DNA of 64,000 nucleotides from Bacillus sp. NEB1478 (GTDB taxonomy: Bacteria > Bacillota > Bacilli > Bacillales > Fictibacillaceae), in the NCBI RefSeq assembly GCF_031582965.1, contig NZ_CP134049.1, positions 930,001-994,000 of the forward strand, written 5' to 3'. Of the stretch, positions 36,813 through 45,595 are shown one piece after another. The notes under the pieces were generated by a model that saw nothing but the letters and a program-made list of their open reading frames with translations, did no database searches and was not told the DNA's origin. Position 1 is the stretch's first letter. Each line of letters opens with the position of its first letter. The translations under genes were made by a program, and so were the position numbers.

Positions 36813-37463
36813 ATGAAGAATCACACCTCTACTCGTGATGAGATCATCTATCTTTTAAAAAGACATAAGCGGATGACCGTAACTGAATTGGCTAAATCAC
36901 TTGGCATTACGGAAATGGCTGTTAGACGCCATCTGAATACATTAGAACGGGATCACGTTGTAGAAACGACTTTAGTTCGTCAAGCAATGGGTAGACCAAT
37001 TAATTTTTACCATTTATCAGCAGCTGGTGACGAACAATTTCCTCGTAATTACTCAGGGTTAACCGTGGAGTTATTAAAAGATTTGGAAGATATGAGCGGT
37101 ACGAATACGGTTGATGGATTATTTCAGAGACGTGAAGATCGTTTGCAAGATAAATACAAGAACCGGATGAACAGTCTTACGGACTTTGAAGAAAAGGTCA
37201 ATGAACTGGCAAATATTCAAAATGAAGCTGGATACATGGTCGATTGGAAAAAAGGCGAAGAAGCGGGAACCTATGTCCTGACCGAATATAATTGCCCAAT
37301 CGCCAAAGTAGCGAACGAATATCAGCAAGCTTGTTCTTGTGAATTATCGCTCTTTAAACGAATGCTCCATACAGATCATATTGAGCGTAAGACTTGTATG
37401 GCAAAAGGCGGCGATTATTGCTGCTATGTCATTAAAGATAATAAAGAAACATCTGAAGTATAA
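36813..37463 (+). CDS. SufR-like iron-sulfur transcriptional regulator
   Basis: 216 residues. An N-terminal winged helix-turn-helix (MTVTELAKSLGITEMAVRRH) is followed by a ligand domain with cysteines in CPIAKVANEYQQACSC, RKTCMAKGGDYCC. This Cys layout resembles SufR-type [Fe-S] repressors of the suf operon. ATG 36813 is preferred over 36801 because of the site position. Its target is not visible but the suf genes at the window start are an obvious candidate. Confidence 0.8.
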   Translation: MKNHTSTRDEIIYLLKRHKRMTVTELAKSLGITEMAVRRHLNTLERDHVVETTLVRQAMGRPINFYHLSAAGDEQFPRNYSGLTVELLKDLEDMSGTNTVDGLFQRREDRLQDKYKNRMNSLTDFEEKVNELANIQNEAGYMVDWKKGEEAGTYVLTEYNCPIAKVANEYQQACSCELSLFKRMLHTDHIERKTCMAKGGDYCCYVIKDNKETSEV

Positions 37464-37484
37464 AACCACTTCAGGTGTGTTTTT
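37448..37484 (+). terminator. Terminator overlapping the end of the SufR-like gene
   Basis: ACATCTGAAG/CTTCAGGTGT stem spans the stop codon and is followed by ten T. Confidence 0.8.
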
Positions 37485-37531
37485 TTTTGTACTTGGATAC
37501 AATGGAAATGTGAATAAAGGAGAGATACCAA

Positions 37532-38299
37532 ATGAAGTCTTATAAAGGATTTTTAATCGATTTAGATGGAACGATGTACCGTGGAACAGAACGAATAGAA
37601 GAAGCGGTTTTATTTGTAAAAAAATTAAATGAGCTGAACTTGCCTTACCTTTTTGTTACCAATAATTCATCGAAAACGAAACAGCAAGTAGCAGAAGTCT
37701 TAAAAGGATTTGAAATTCCTGCTAATTCTGAGCATGTATTTACAACAAGTATGGCAACAGCGAGCTATATCTCCAACTTAAAAAAAGAGGCGACCGTGTT
37801 TTGTATAGGAGAAGACGGTATTCGAGAAGCCCTCACCGAAAAAGGATTAAAGCTTGTTGATGAGAATCCAGATTATGTCGTGATCGGAATTGACAGATCA
37901 ATTACGTATGAAAAGCTAGCGAAAGCATGTCTGGCTGTAAGAAATGGTGCAACATTTATTTCAACAAATGGAGACATTGCTCTGCCGACAGAAAGAGGAC
38001 TTCTGCCTGGGAACGGTTCTCTAACCTCAGTTATTACGGTATCTACTCAAACAGATCCGATTTTTATCGGAAAGCCGGAACCTATTATTATGGAGATGGC
38101 ATTAGAGACATTGGGGACGAAAAAGGAAGAGACGCTCATGGTCGGTGATAATTACCAAACCGATATTTTAGCTGGTATTCGAACAGGGCTGGACACTCTT
38201 TTAGTTCATACAGGGGTTACAACAAAGAAACATTTAGAAGACATCGACATTCATCCAACTTATGCGGTGGATGGATTAGACGAGTGGGAAATTAAATAA
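37532..38299 (+). CDS. yutF: HAD family phosphatase YutF (NagD-like)
   Basis: 255 residues. HAD motif I GFLIDLDGTMYRG, motif II VTNNSS, motif III around GKPEPIIMEMA and motif IV GDNYQTDI. The class II cap identifies a NagD-like nucleotide/sugar phosphatase. Start follows AAAGGAGAG. Confidence 0.94.
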   Translation: MKSYKGFLIDLDGTMYRGTERIEEAVLFVKKLNELNLPYLFVTNNSSKTKQQVAEVLKGFEIPANSEHVFTTSMATASYISNLKKEATVFCIGEDGIREALTEKGLKLVDENPDYVVIGIDRSITYEKLAKACLAVRNGATFISTNGDIALPTERGLLPGNGSLTSVITVSTQTDPIFIGKPEPIIMEMALETLGTKKEETLMVGDNYQTDILAGIRTGLDTLLVHTGVTTKKHLEDIDIHPTYAVDGLDEWEIK

Positions 38300-38305
38300 A
38301 TAAAA

Positions 38306-38351
38306 AAGGGCTTAAGGCAAAAGAATGATTCTCTTGTCTCGAGCCCTTTTA
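38306..38351. terminator. Bidirectional terminator between yutF and yutG
   Basis: AAAGGGCT/GAGCCCTTTT outer stem with inner pairing, A-run left and T-run right. Confidence 0.85.
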
Positions 38352-38849
38352 TTATTCTTCATTTACTGCACGGTGAGCCAGGCGACTCGAAGCAGCTGCA
38401 GCAATAGCACCAACGATATCATCTAAGAATGTGTGAACTTTTCCGGTGGATTTGTCGTTTAACTTTTCCAGAATACCCGGTTTTTGTTTATCAATGAATC
38501 CGTAGTTTGTAAACCCGATCGAACCATATATATTCACAATTGATAATGCGATTACTTCGTCAATGCCATAAAGACTTTCATCTCTTGCTAATATCTCTTG
38601 AAGAGGCTGATTTAGTTTCTTTTCTTCAGCCAATACATCCAGCCCAATACCCGTAAGTATAGCATTTTGCACTTCTCGTTTTGCAATAACTCTATCCACG
38701 TTTTCTCTGCAAACGTCCATTTTTAAGTCAGGATGATAGGGAACTTGGAGAAAATAAACGAGTTCCGCAATATCGTTTACTGTAACGCCCCGTTCATTCA
38801 GCAATTTGCGAGCAGTTTCTTCGACGTTTTCCACTTTTTTGTTTGGCAT
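38352..38849 (-). CDS. yutG: Phosphatidylglycerophosphatase A-related protein YutG
   Basis: 165 residues. AELVYFLQVPYHPDL, GIDEVIALSIVNIYGSIGFTNYG and the C-terminal FLDDIVGAIAAAASSRLAHR match the YutG family related to PgpA. Probable membrane-associated phosphatase in phospholipid metabolism. Start ATG 38849 with AAAGGAG upstream. Confidence 0.9.
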   Translation of the reverse strand: MPNKKVENVEETARKLLNERGVTVNDIAELVYFLQVPYHPDLKMDVCRENVDRVIAKREVQNAILTGIGLDVLAEEKKLNQPLQEILARDESLYGIDEVIALSIVNIYGSIGFTNYGFIDKQKPGILEKLNDKSTGKVHTFLDDIVGAIAAAASSRLAHRAVNEE

Positions 38850-39043
38850 CCCTGTACTCCTTTTCTATAGTAGTCTCCACAGCTTTGTATAGTATATGTT
38901 TCCAGGCTAAAGTTATGAATTTATCAAAAAACGCTAACCACTTTGCCTAGTTGGGCATACAATGTTGTATCCATATATGCGGAGGTTTGAATGCGCCACC
39001 CTTAAACAACCGCAGGAAAGCTGAAGAGGTGGGGGGATCGCCT

Positions 39044-40066
39044 TTGTTTGAAAGAGACATTTTTCATTATTATCAATTAGTATGTGACGAAAGAAAATCT
39101 GAGTCAGGTTATCGGACGTTCACTTGTAGAGGTGACAGGTATATTGTAATTCCTCAACTCCAAATGTCCTATGAACTTCTGCAAGAAATGACATTTCTAA
39201 GCAGTGTCCTTCAGGAAAGAGGAGAAAATGAACTTCCTGTGCTCCAGCCGACCATCACGGGCATGCCCAGTGCGTATGTTGATGGAGAGTCGGTCATTAT
39301 TTTTAGAATGGAACATAAAAAGCAAGAAAGGAAAGTTGCTTCATTAGGAATGGAACTTGCAGAATTCCACAAACGCGGCAAAGGTGTTGAACAGTATTAT
39401 CCGGTCCAGCAGATCGCATATGGCCAATGGCCGCTGCTATGGATCTCGCGAGTAGATGAAATGCACAACAAATATGCAGAGATCTCAGTTAGAAAACAAA
39501 AGAATGATTTTGATACATTATTTTTAACAACATTTCCGTATTATGAAGGGCTCGCTGAAAACGCGATTCAGTATATCACGGATTATCAGATGGAAAGAGG
39601 GCCTAGAGGAATAGGTTCTGCGTCTATTTGCTATGATCGTTTCAGCGAACGCTCTTGGATTGAGACGGATAATGGATATATTAAAATGCCTGTAGGCTGG
39701 CTGATCGACAGTCCAATGCGTGATGTAGCTGAATGTATCCGTGAAAAAATCTATCAGCCTCAGTTTAGAAATAATGAGATAGTGGATCTGATCGACGATT
39801 ATGAAAAAGTGAAGCCATTATCAAAAGGTGCATGGAGATTGTTATATGGAAGACTGCTTTTCCCTACTCAATACTTCGACACGGTTGAAGGACATTATAA
39901 AAATGAGAGGGAAATTGGAATGGAACTCTATTCAAGCCGCTTTACTGACTTAATCTCGTATGAAAGACAAAATGAATATTTTCTAAAAAGCTTCTTCAGA
40001 TCGATCGGACTGCCTGTTCATGAATTGAATATTCCGATCGTCGACTGGCTCGTTCCTACCATCTAA
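39044..40066 (+). CDS. yutH: Spore coat-associated protein YutH
   Basis: 340 residues from TTG 39044 behind GAGGTGGGGGG; the open frame extends further upstream but without a good site. Kinase-like fold related to CotS (FHYYQLVCDERKSESGYRTF, LAEFHKRGKGVEQYYPVQQI). In B. subtilis YutH is a spore coat protein. Length agrees with the family (about 340). Confidence 0.88.
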   Translation: MFERDIFHYYQLVCDERKSESGYRTFTCRGDRYIVIPQLQMSYELLQEMTFLSSVLQERGENELPVLQPTITGMPSAYVDGESVIIFRMEHKKQERKVASLGMELAEFHKRGKGVEQYYPVQQIAYGQWPLLWISRVDEMHNKYAEISVRKQKNDFDTLFLTTFPYYEGLAENAIQYITDYQMERGPRGIGSASICYDRFSERSWIETDNGYIKMPVGWLIDSPMRDVAECIREKIYQPQFRNNEIVDLIDDYEKVKPLSKGAWRLLYGRLLFPTQYFDTVEGHYKNEREIGMELYSSRFTDLISYERQNEYFLKSFFRSIGLPVHELNIPIVDWLVPTI

Positions 40067-40069
40067 AGA

Positions 40070-40107
40070 AAATAAATGGTTGGGGTCTGACCCCCAACCA
40101 TTTATTT
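40070..40107. terminator. Perfect 16-bp palindromic hairpin after yutH
   Basis: AAATAAATGGTTGGGG at 40070-40085 pairs perfectly with CCCCAACCATTTATTT at 40092-40107 across the loop TCTGAC. It starts within four bases of the yutH stop. It lacks a long T-run after it, so it could act as terminator, RNA stabiliser or a dispersed palindrome. The rest of 40108-40285 shows no supported gene. Confidence 0.75.
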
Positions 40108-40286
40108 CCCATGCTCATTTTAGAATACAGTCCTGTATAAATGATCGGAAATTTGAGATTATATTAAGTATTTTAAATTTCATGGGTTCTGGGATGGATA
40201 ATATATTCTCTTTTGGAGGAGAAAATCGAATTCACAAGGCTGTTTGATGGTGAACCAGCATTATCATTGGATATGTAAAAACAAGC

Positions 40287-40320
40287 AAAAACGATCAGAT
40301 TTGTTTCTGATCGTTTTCTC
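40287..40320. terminator. Bidirectional terminator
   Basis: AAAACGATCAGA/TCTGATCGTTTT with loop TTTGTT; A-run and T-run on the two sides. It ends the ATP-binding gene read leftward. Confidence 0.85.
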
Positions 40321-40347
40321 ATTCTTCATGGTTTTTATTTGTTAGGC

Positions 40348-40875
40348 TTAATTTTCAATTACAATTTCGCCTTCACCTTTTGGTATTTCGAAACCATTAA
40401 GGTAGGATGTTAAAATTTCTTCTGTTATAGGGAATGCATTTGCATCAAAACGTTTGTTTCGGATCTTAAGTCGTTCACGCAAATCATCAGGATGAACTTT
40501 TAAATAAATAAGTTTCCATTTACCGCCGGCCATTTCTATAAGTTGTTTATAGTGATCTCTCCTTACTTGATCCCAAAAACTAAAGTCAATCACCACTTGT
40601 TGTTTATCATGAATTAGCTCAATTAATAGGTTGCGTAGTTTTCTTTCTGCCTCTTTTTTGTATTCTTCAACTTTTTCAATGGGGTAATCAATCCCATAAC
40701 GGCCATTGGTAGCCCATATTTCTTCATCAATAGAAAGACGTACAAAACCTTCTTTTTCTAATTGTTGTGAGAAAGTCGTTTTCCCAGAACCAGCTACTCC
40801 ACACATCATTACCACAAGAGGGGTGAATTCATCTCGTTCTTGATAAATTAAGTCAAAGTTAAAATTTCCAAACAT
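40348..40875 (-). CDS. P-loop kinase-like protein (AAA_33)
   Basis: 175 residues. Walker A GVAGSGKTTFSQ near residue 25, a lid with RNKRFDANAFPITEE and VIDFSFWDQVRRDHY. It resembles small P-loop kinases/zeta-toxin-like ATPases of unknown substrate. ATG 40875 is preferred (GGGGGG upstream) over 40923. Confidence 0.82.
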   Translation of the reverse strand: MFGNFNFDLIYQERDEFTPLVVMMCGVAGSGKTTFSQQLEKEGFVRLSIDEEIWATNGRYGIDYPIEKVEEYKKEAERKLRNLLIELIHDKQQVVIDFSFWDQVRRDHYKQLIEMAGGKWKLIYLKVHPDDLRERLKIRNKRFDANAFPITEEILTSYLNGFEIPKGEGEIVIEN

Positions 40876-41140
40876 CTGGATACGCCCCCCCAAAAATCTT
40901 TTTGATATTATATTCATCATCATTCTGTATAAGTTCTCAATCGACTTTTATACCAAACTGTTACGTTTGCTGAAAAAGTGACTGCTATATTCAAACTTAA
41001 TAAATAATTCTATTTAGCAGTCTTTTACTCCTCTTTTCGCCGGAATTGGGAAGCCATCATACAATAAACTAACTATCGACCCTAATTTTTTGTCTTCTCT
41101 TTTATGAAATGAGAAAATAGAGAAAAAGGGGTGGAAGCAG

Positions 41141-42106
41141 ATGAAAAAGCCATATGTATATGTGACGAGAAAGTTGCCGGAAGAAACACTGGCTGTTTTA
41201 AAAGAAACTGCCGAAGTTGGAATGTGGCCACATGAGGAGGAAGCAGTTCCAAATGAAGTACTGTATGCTGAAGCTGAGAAAGCACAAGGTCTGCTGACGA
41301 TGTTATCGGATAAAATTGATGCGAAACTGCTCAATCATGCAAAACCATTAAAAGTAGTTGCAAACCTAGCAGTAGGCTATGACAACATCGATCTAGAAGC
41401 AGCAAAAAATAAAAGCATTACAGTATGCAATACACCTGACGTTTTAACGGATTCTACAGCAGATTTAGCGTTCTCGCTCATGTTAGCTACCGCTCGCCGG
41501 ATTGTTGAATCAGCAAATTATGTACAAGAAGGAAAATGGAACAGCTGGGGGCCTCTATTATTAGCCGGAGCTGATGTTCATCATAAAACAATTGGAATCG
41601 TCGGTATGGGAAGAATTGGAGAAGCAGTTGCAAAACGAGCTAAAGGATTCGATATGAATATTCTGTATCATAACCGAAACCGTAAACCCGGAACAGAATA
41701 TGAATTAGGAGCTACATATAAAGAATTTCATGATCTATTAAAGGAATCTGATTTTGTGGTTTGTTTGGCACCATTAACGTCCGAAACAAAAGGAATGTTT
41801 AATAGAGAAGCATTTCAGTTCATGAAAAAAAGCGCCATATTTATTAACGCAGGAAGAGGGGCATCTGTGGATGAGGATGCATTAGTAGAAGCCCTCCAAA
41901 CTGGCGAGATTGCAGGTGCGGGATTAGATGTGTTTGTAAAAGAACCGATCGATCCGAATCATCCTTTATTAGCGATGAAACAAGTAGTCGCTTTACCGCA
42001 CATCGGAAGTGCCAGCGTGGAAACAAGATTAAAAATGTCTGAGCTTGCTTGCAGGAATATTGCAAGAATTCTAGAAGGAAAAGAAGCAGAAACGCCTGTG
42101 AAATAA
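41141..42106 (+). CDS. D-2-hydroxyacid dehydrogenase (glyoxylate/hydroxypyruvate reductase-like)
   Basis: 321 residues. Rossmann motif GIVGMGRIGEAVAKRAKGF, catalytic Arg in INAGRGASVDEDAL, Glu in DVFVKEP and His in ALPHIGSA. The NLAVGYDNID region fits glyoxylate/hydroxypyruvate/D-glycerate reductases. Start ATG behind AAAAAGGGGTGG. Followed by an SDR gene 45 bp later. Confidence 0.92.
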   Translation: MKKPYVYVTRKLPEETLAVLKETAEVGMWPHEEEAVPNEVLYAEAEKAQGLLTMLSDKIDAKLLNHAKPLKVVANLAVGYDNIDLEAAKNKSITVCNTPDVLTDSTADLAFSLMLATARRIVESANYVQEGKWNSWGPLLLAGADVHHKTIGIVGMGRIGEAVAKRAKGFDMNILYHNRNRKPGTEYELGATYKEFHDLLKESDFVVCLAPLTSETKGMFNREAFQFMKKSAIFINAGRGASVDEDALVEALQTGEIAGAGLDVFVKEPIDPNHPLLAMKQVVALPHIGSASVETRLKMSELACRNIARILEGKEAETPVK

Positions 42107-42151
42107 AATTTATGTAAAAGTTAGAATCTCCAACAAAAAGGAGGGTGAAAG

Positions 42152-42931
42152 ATGACAGAAACTCCATTGATGGGAATGACTGCAATCGTTACAGGAGCTG
42201 GCCGCTTAAACGGGATAGGTGCAGCAACTTGTTTGCAGCTTGCCAAAAAAGGCGCTAATGTATTTTTTACAACTTGGGGTGTGTACGATAAAGAATTTCA
42301 CGATGGCAACCATGAGAGTGATGCCGAAAAATTGCTTGCGAAACTGCGGGAATTTGGTGTGAAAGCGTCTTATGAGGAGATTGATTTAACCAAGGCAACG
42401 GAGTTTCCTCGATTGTTTACGAGAATAAAAGAGACAATTGGACAACCATCTATTTTGGTTAACAATGCCTGTTATTCACAAAATCACTCTTGGGAAGAAT
42501 TAACGGTTGATGTGCTGGATCGTCATTATGAAATCAACCTTCGTGCAACAACGCTTTTGAGCATAGAATTTGCGAAGTGTTTTGCGGGCAATAAGGGCAG
42601 TATCATTCATTTAACATCAGGTCAATCAAAAGGACCGATGGTAGGAGAACTTGCGTATGCAGCTACAAAAGGAGCTATTGAAGCTCTTACGGTTACTATG
42701 GCTGCAGAACTTGGAAACAAAGGGATTACCGTGAACGCAGTAAATCCTGGTCCGACCGATACAGGCTGGATGACAGAGGATCTGCAAAAGGTATTGCTGC
42801 CTAAGTTCCCGCTAGGAAGAATCGGGAAACCAGAAGACGCAGCGAAATTAATCGCCTTTTTAGCAAGTCCAGAAGCAGAATGGATCACCGGGCAAGTGAT
42901 TCATTCGGAAGGCGGGTTTTTAAGGCAATAA
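42152..42931 (+). CDS. Short-chain dehydrogenase/reductase
   Basis: 259 residues. Nucleotide-binding TGAGRLNGIGAA (expanded glycine loop), NNACYSQ, LTSGQSKGPMVGELAYAATK (catalytic Ser, Tyr, Lys) and a C-terminal TGQVIHSEGG. FabG-like, substrate unknown. Start ATG follows AAAGGAGGG. Confidence 0.9.
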   Translation: MTETPLMGMTAIVTGAGRLNGIGAATCLQLAKKGANVFFTTWGVYDKEFHDGNHESDAEKLLAKLREFGVKASYEEIDLTKATEFPRLFTRIKETIGQPSILVNNACYSQNHSWEELTVDVLDRHYEINLRATTLLSIEFAKCFAGNKGSIIHLTSGQSKGPMVGELAYAATKGAIEALTVTMAAELGNKGITVNAVNPGPTDTGWMTEDLQKVLLPKFPLGRIGKPEDAAKLIAFLASPEAEWITGQVIHSEGGFLRQ

Positions 42932-42980
42932 TCTGCATAAATAATGAAATATGCTGTCCGATTTTGGACATCCTCCTACT

Positions 42981-43022
42981 AAAAATTCCTTGTCTAGATG
43001 ATAGAACAAGGAATTTTTTTGT
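42981..43022 (+). terminator. Terminator after the SDR gene
   Basis: AAATTCCTTGT/ACAAGGAATTT stem with seven T. Confidence 0.9.
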
Positions 43023-43034
43023 TTAAAAAGATTT

Positions 43035-43195
43035 TCTCACATTTTTTTACTAAAATCCGAGAGTTTTCTCTCAAATTCCCACATATCTTAGCTTTTATCT
43101 CAGACATTTTATACAAAATGCCACACTTTTCCTATACTTAGCCACGAGTCTGCAAATTTCGACGCTAACCTCTCATACTAATCTCATCAGCATGG
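43035..43195. repeat. Degenerate array, eight units at an exact 21 bp step
   Basis: Unit starts TCTCAC, TCCGAG, TCCCAC, TCTCAG, TGCCAC, AGCCAC, GACGCT and TCTCAT lie at 43035, 43056, 43077, 43098, 43119, 43140, 43161 and 43182. The spacing is exactly 21 bp although the units have diverged. The array fills the gap between the SDR terminator and the arginine promoter. Confidence 0.75.
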
Positions 43196-43242
43196 TTATA
43201 CATACAATTTTCGAAAAAGAATAAAATTTTATAAATATACCC

Positions 43243-43271
43243 TTGAATTAATTTTTATACAGTCCTATAAT
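43243..43271 (+). promoter_or_regulatory. Sigma-A promoter of the arginine operon
   Basis: TTGAAT at 43243 and TATAAT at 43266 with 17-base spacing, 32 bp before argC. The AT-rich stretch AGAATAAAATTTTATAAATA just upstream and TGAATTAATTTTTATACA across it resemble ARG boxes for the repressor AhrC/ArgR, though imperfectly. Confidence 0.7.
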
Positions 43272-43302
43272 GAACCATAACTTATTAAAGGAGTGATATG
43301 AA

Positions 43303-44334
43303 TTGAGAGCAGGAATTATTGGAGTAACCGGATATGGTGGATTAGAATTGTTCCGGCTATTGTCTGCACATCCGGAGATTAAGCAAGTGTTTCTCTATTC
43401 ATCCTCCAAAGAAGGAAATTTACTCTCTGATGACGCTCAGCATTTATACGGGTTTACAGATCAGCTACGTTCTTTGGAACAGCTTGAATCAGATGAATTG
43501 GATGTATTGTTTTGTTCGGCTCCAAGCGGAGTATCTACAAAGCTGCTTCCTCCTTTTATTGAACGAAAAATGAAAGTGATCGATCTTGCTGGGGATTACC
43601 GTTTAAAAGATGCTGATGCCTATCAGAAATGGTACGGAAAAGAAGCTCCGAATACATCACTTATTAATGAAGCGGTGTACGGTTTAACAGAATGGAACAA
43701 ACAAGAGATTCAGCAAGCTGGATTTATTGCAAATCCCGGATGTTATCCGACAGCCACATTGCTCGGGATATTACCTTTATTAAAAGAAGGAATCATTAAT
43801 CCCGATTCACTGATCATCGATGCAAAAAGCGGTCTGTCAGGAGCGGGGGCAACACCTCAGAAAGCTTCTCATTTCGTCAAAGCGAACGATAGTATGAGTA
43901 TTTATAAAATGAACAACCATCAGCATATTCCTGAGATCGAGCAGACCATACAAATGATCGCGAATGTTGATACGAACATTACGTTTAATACACACCTCAT
44001 TCCGATGACAAGAGGCATCATGGCAACGATTTATGCAGATTTATCAAAAGATTTTCAATCTCCGGATGTAACCCGAGTCTTTCACGAATATTACGCCAGT
44101 AAGCCATTTGTCCGTGTTTTCAAAGAAAAAGCGGACTTATTCACCAAACAAGTATACGGATCAAATTATTGTGATCTTACATTTGGTATTGATGAACGAA
44201 CAAATCGAATCACTGTTGTATCTGTGATCGACAATTTAATAAAAGGTGCTGCAGGTCAAGCAGTGCAAAATATGAATGTCATGTTTGATTTTGATGAAAC
44301 AAAGGGACTTAACCAATCACCATTGTTCCCTTAA
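43303..44334 (+). CDS. argC: N-acetyl-gamma-glutamyl-phosphate reductase ArgC
   Basis: 343 residues from TTG 43303 behind AAAGGAGTG. GVTGYGGLELFRLLSAHPEI, catalytic Cys in ANPGCYPTATLLG and SGAGATPQKASHF identify ArgC. It catalyses the third step of arginine synthesis. First gene of argCJBD-carAB-argF. Confidence 0.96.
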   Translation: MRAGIIGVTGYGGLELFRLLSAHPEIKQVFLYSSSKEGNLLSDDAQHLYGFTDQLRSLEQLESDELDVLFCSAPSGVSTKLLPPFIERKMKVIDLAGDYRLKDADAYQKWYGKEAPNTSLINEAVYGLTEWNKQEIQQAGFIANPGCYPTATLLGILPLLKEGIINPDSLIIDAKSGLSGAGATPQKASHFVKANDSMSIYKMNNHQHIPEIEQTIQMIANVDTNITFNTHLIPMTRGIMATIYADLSKDFQSPDVTRVFHEYYASKPFVRVFKEKADLFTKQVYGSNYCDLTFGIDERTNRITVVSVIDNLIKGAAGQAVQNMNVMFDFDETKGLNQSPLFP

Positions 44335-44353
44335 TAATAAGGAGGCAAGATGC

Positions 44354-45580
44354 ATGCAAGCAGTGAAACCAGCTATACACAAAATAACAGGAATAAACAT
44401 TGCAACTCCGAAAGGCTATTATGCGAGCGGACTGCATTGCGGGATAAAACATAAGAAACTAGACTTAGGACTGTTATACAGTTTAGTTCCCGCAAATGCC
44501 GCCGGTGTCTACACGACGAACAGAGTTCAAGCTGCTCCTTTAAAAGTCACCCAAGAAAACATCAAACAAGAAGGAAAACTGCAGGCGATTATCGTCAATT
44601 CAGGAAATGCCAATGCAGTTACAGGTAAAAGAGGTCTTCAAGATGCTAAACTAATGCAGCTTGAAACGGCTCAGAAACTTGGAATTCCTTCTCATTTTGT
44701 TGGTGTGGCTTCAACCGGTGTTATCGGAGAGCACCTTCCGATTGAAAAAATTACAGCAGGTATTAAAAACCTCGTTCTTGATGACGAAATCAAAGGTTCG
44801 ATTGATTTCTCGCAATCTATTTTAACGACAGATACAGTATCAAAAAATACAGCTTACACATTAAAAATCAATGATAAAGACATCACGATCGCAGGTACTG
44901 CAAAAGGATCTGGAATGATTCACCCAAATATGGCAACCATGCTTGGTTTTATTACGTCAGACGCTAATATTAATCAAGCCGACCTTCACTCCGCACTTTC
45001 TTATGCCGTAGACCGAACGTTCAACTGCATCACAGTAGATGGCGACACTTCTACTAATGATATGGTGCTGATGCTAGCAAATGGAATGGCTGAAAATGAA
45101 GAACTGAACAAAGATCACCCTGAATGGGAACTTTTTTTAGACGCACTTGTTATGGTTTGTGAAGATCTAGGCAAACTTATCGCCAAAGATGGTGAAGGAG
45201 CCAGCAAGCTCATTGAAGTAACCGTTGAGGGAGCGCAGACGGATAAAGATGCTAGAGTAATTGCAAAAACCGTAGTCGGTTCACCTCTTGTAAAAACGGC
45301 GGTGTTCGGATGTGACGCAAACTGGGGAAGAATTTTATGTGCAGCAGGTTATAGCGGAGTATCGTTCGATCCAGATCAAATGAGGATATTAATCGGTGAC
45401 AGTGAAGTGGTATTAGATGGAGAACCCATTCCTTTTTCTGAAGAAGAGGTTCGGAATTATTTAAAAGGCCAGGAAATTCATATTACGGTTTTATTATCAG
45501 AGGGTGTTGGAAGCGGAAGAGCTTGGGGCTGCGATTTAACATATGATTATGTCCAGATTAACGCTAGTTACCGAACGTAA
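44354..45580 (+). CDS. argJ: Bifunctional ornithine acetyltransferase/N-acetylglutamate synthase ArgJ
   Basis: 408 residues from ATG 44354 behind AAGGAGG. The self-cleavage site ATMLGFITSDA (Thr nucleophile) follows KGSGMIHPN. ArgJ recycles the acetyl group from acetylornithine to glutamate. The frame runs upstream into argC but the site fixes the start. Confidence 0.96.
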   Translation: MQAVKPAIHKITGINIATPKGYYASGLHCGIKHKKLDLGLLYSLVPANAAGVYTTNRVQAAPLKVTQENIKQEGKLQAIIVNSGNANAVTGKRGLQDAKLMQLETAQKLGIPSHFVGVASTGVIGEHLPIEKITAGIKNLVLDDEIKGSIDFSQSILTTDTVSKNTAYTLKINDKDITIAGTAKGSGMIHPNMATMLGFITSDANINQADLHSALSYAVDRTFNCITVDGDTSTNDMVLMLANGMAENEELNKDHPEWELFLDALVMVCEDLGKLIAKDGEGASKLIEVTVEGAQTDKDARVIAKTVVGSPLVKTAVFGCDANWGRILCAAGYSGVSFDPDQMRILIGDSEVVLDGEPIPFSEEEVRNYLKGQEIHITVLLSEGVGSGRAWGCDLTYDYVQINASYRT

Positions 45581-45595
45581 AAGGATGTGGGAAAA

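Noticed and set aside
40160-40275. Gene remnant after yutH
   Set aside because: Short frames (MGSGMDNIFSFGGENRIHKAV split, and LFDGEPALSLDM) look gene-like, but there is no ribosome binding site or recognisable family.
43035-43195. CRISPR array
   Set aside because: The units are short, diverged and adjacent, with no constant repeat separated by unique spacers and no cas genes in the window.
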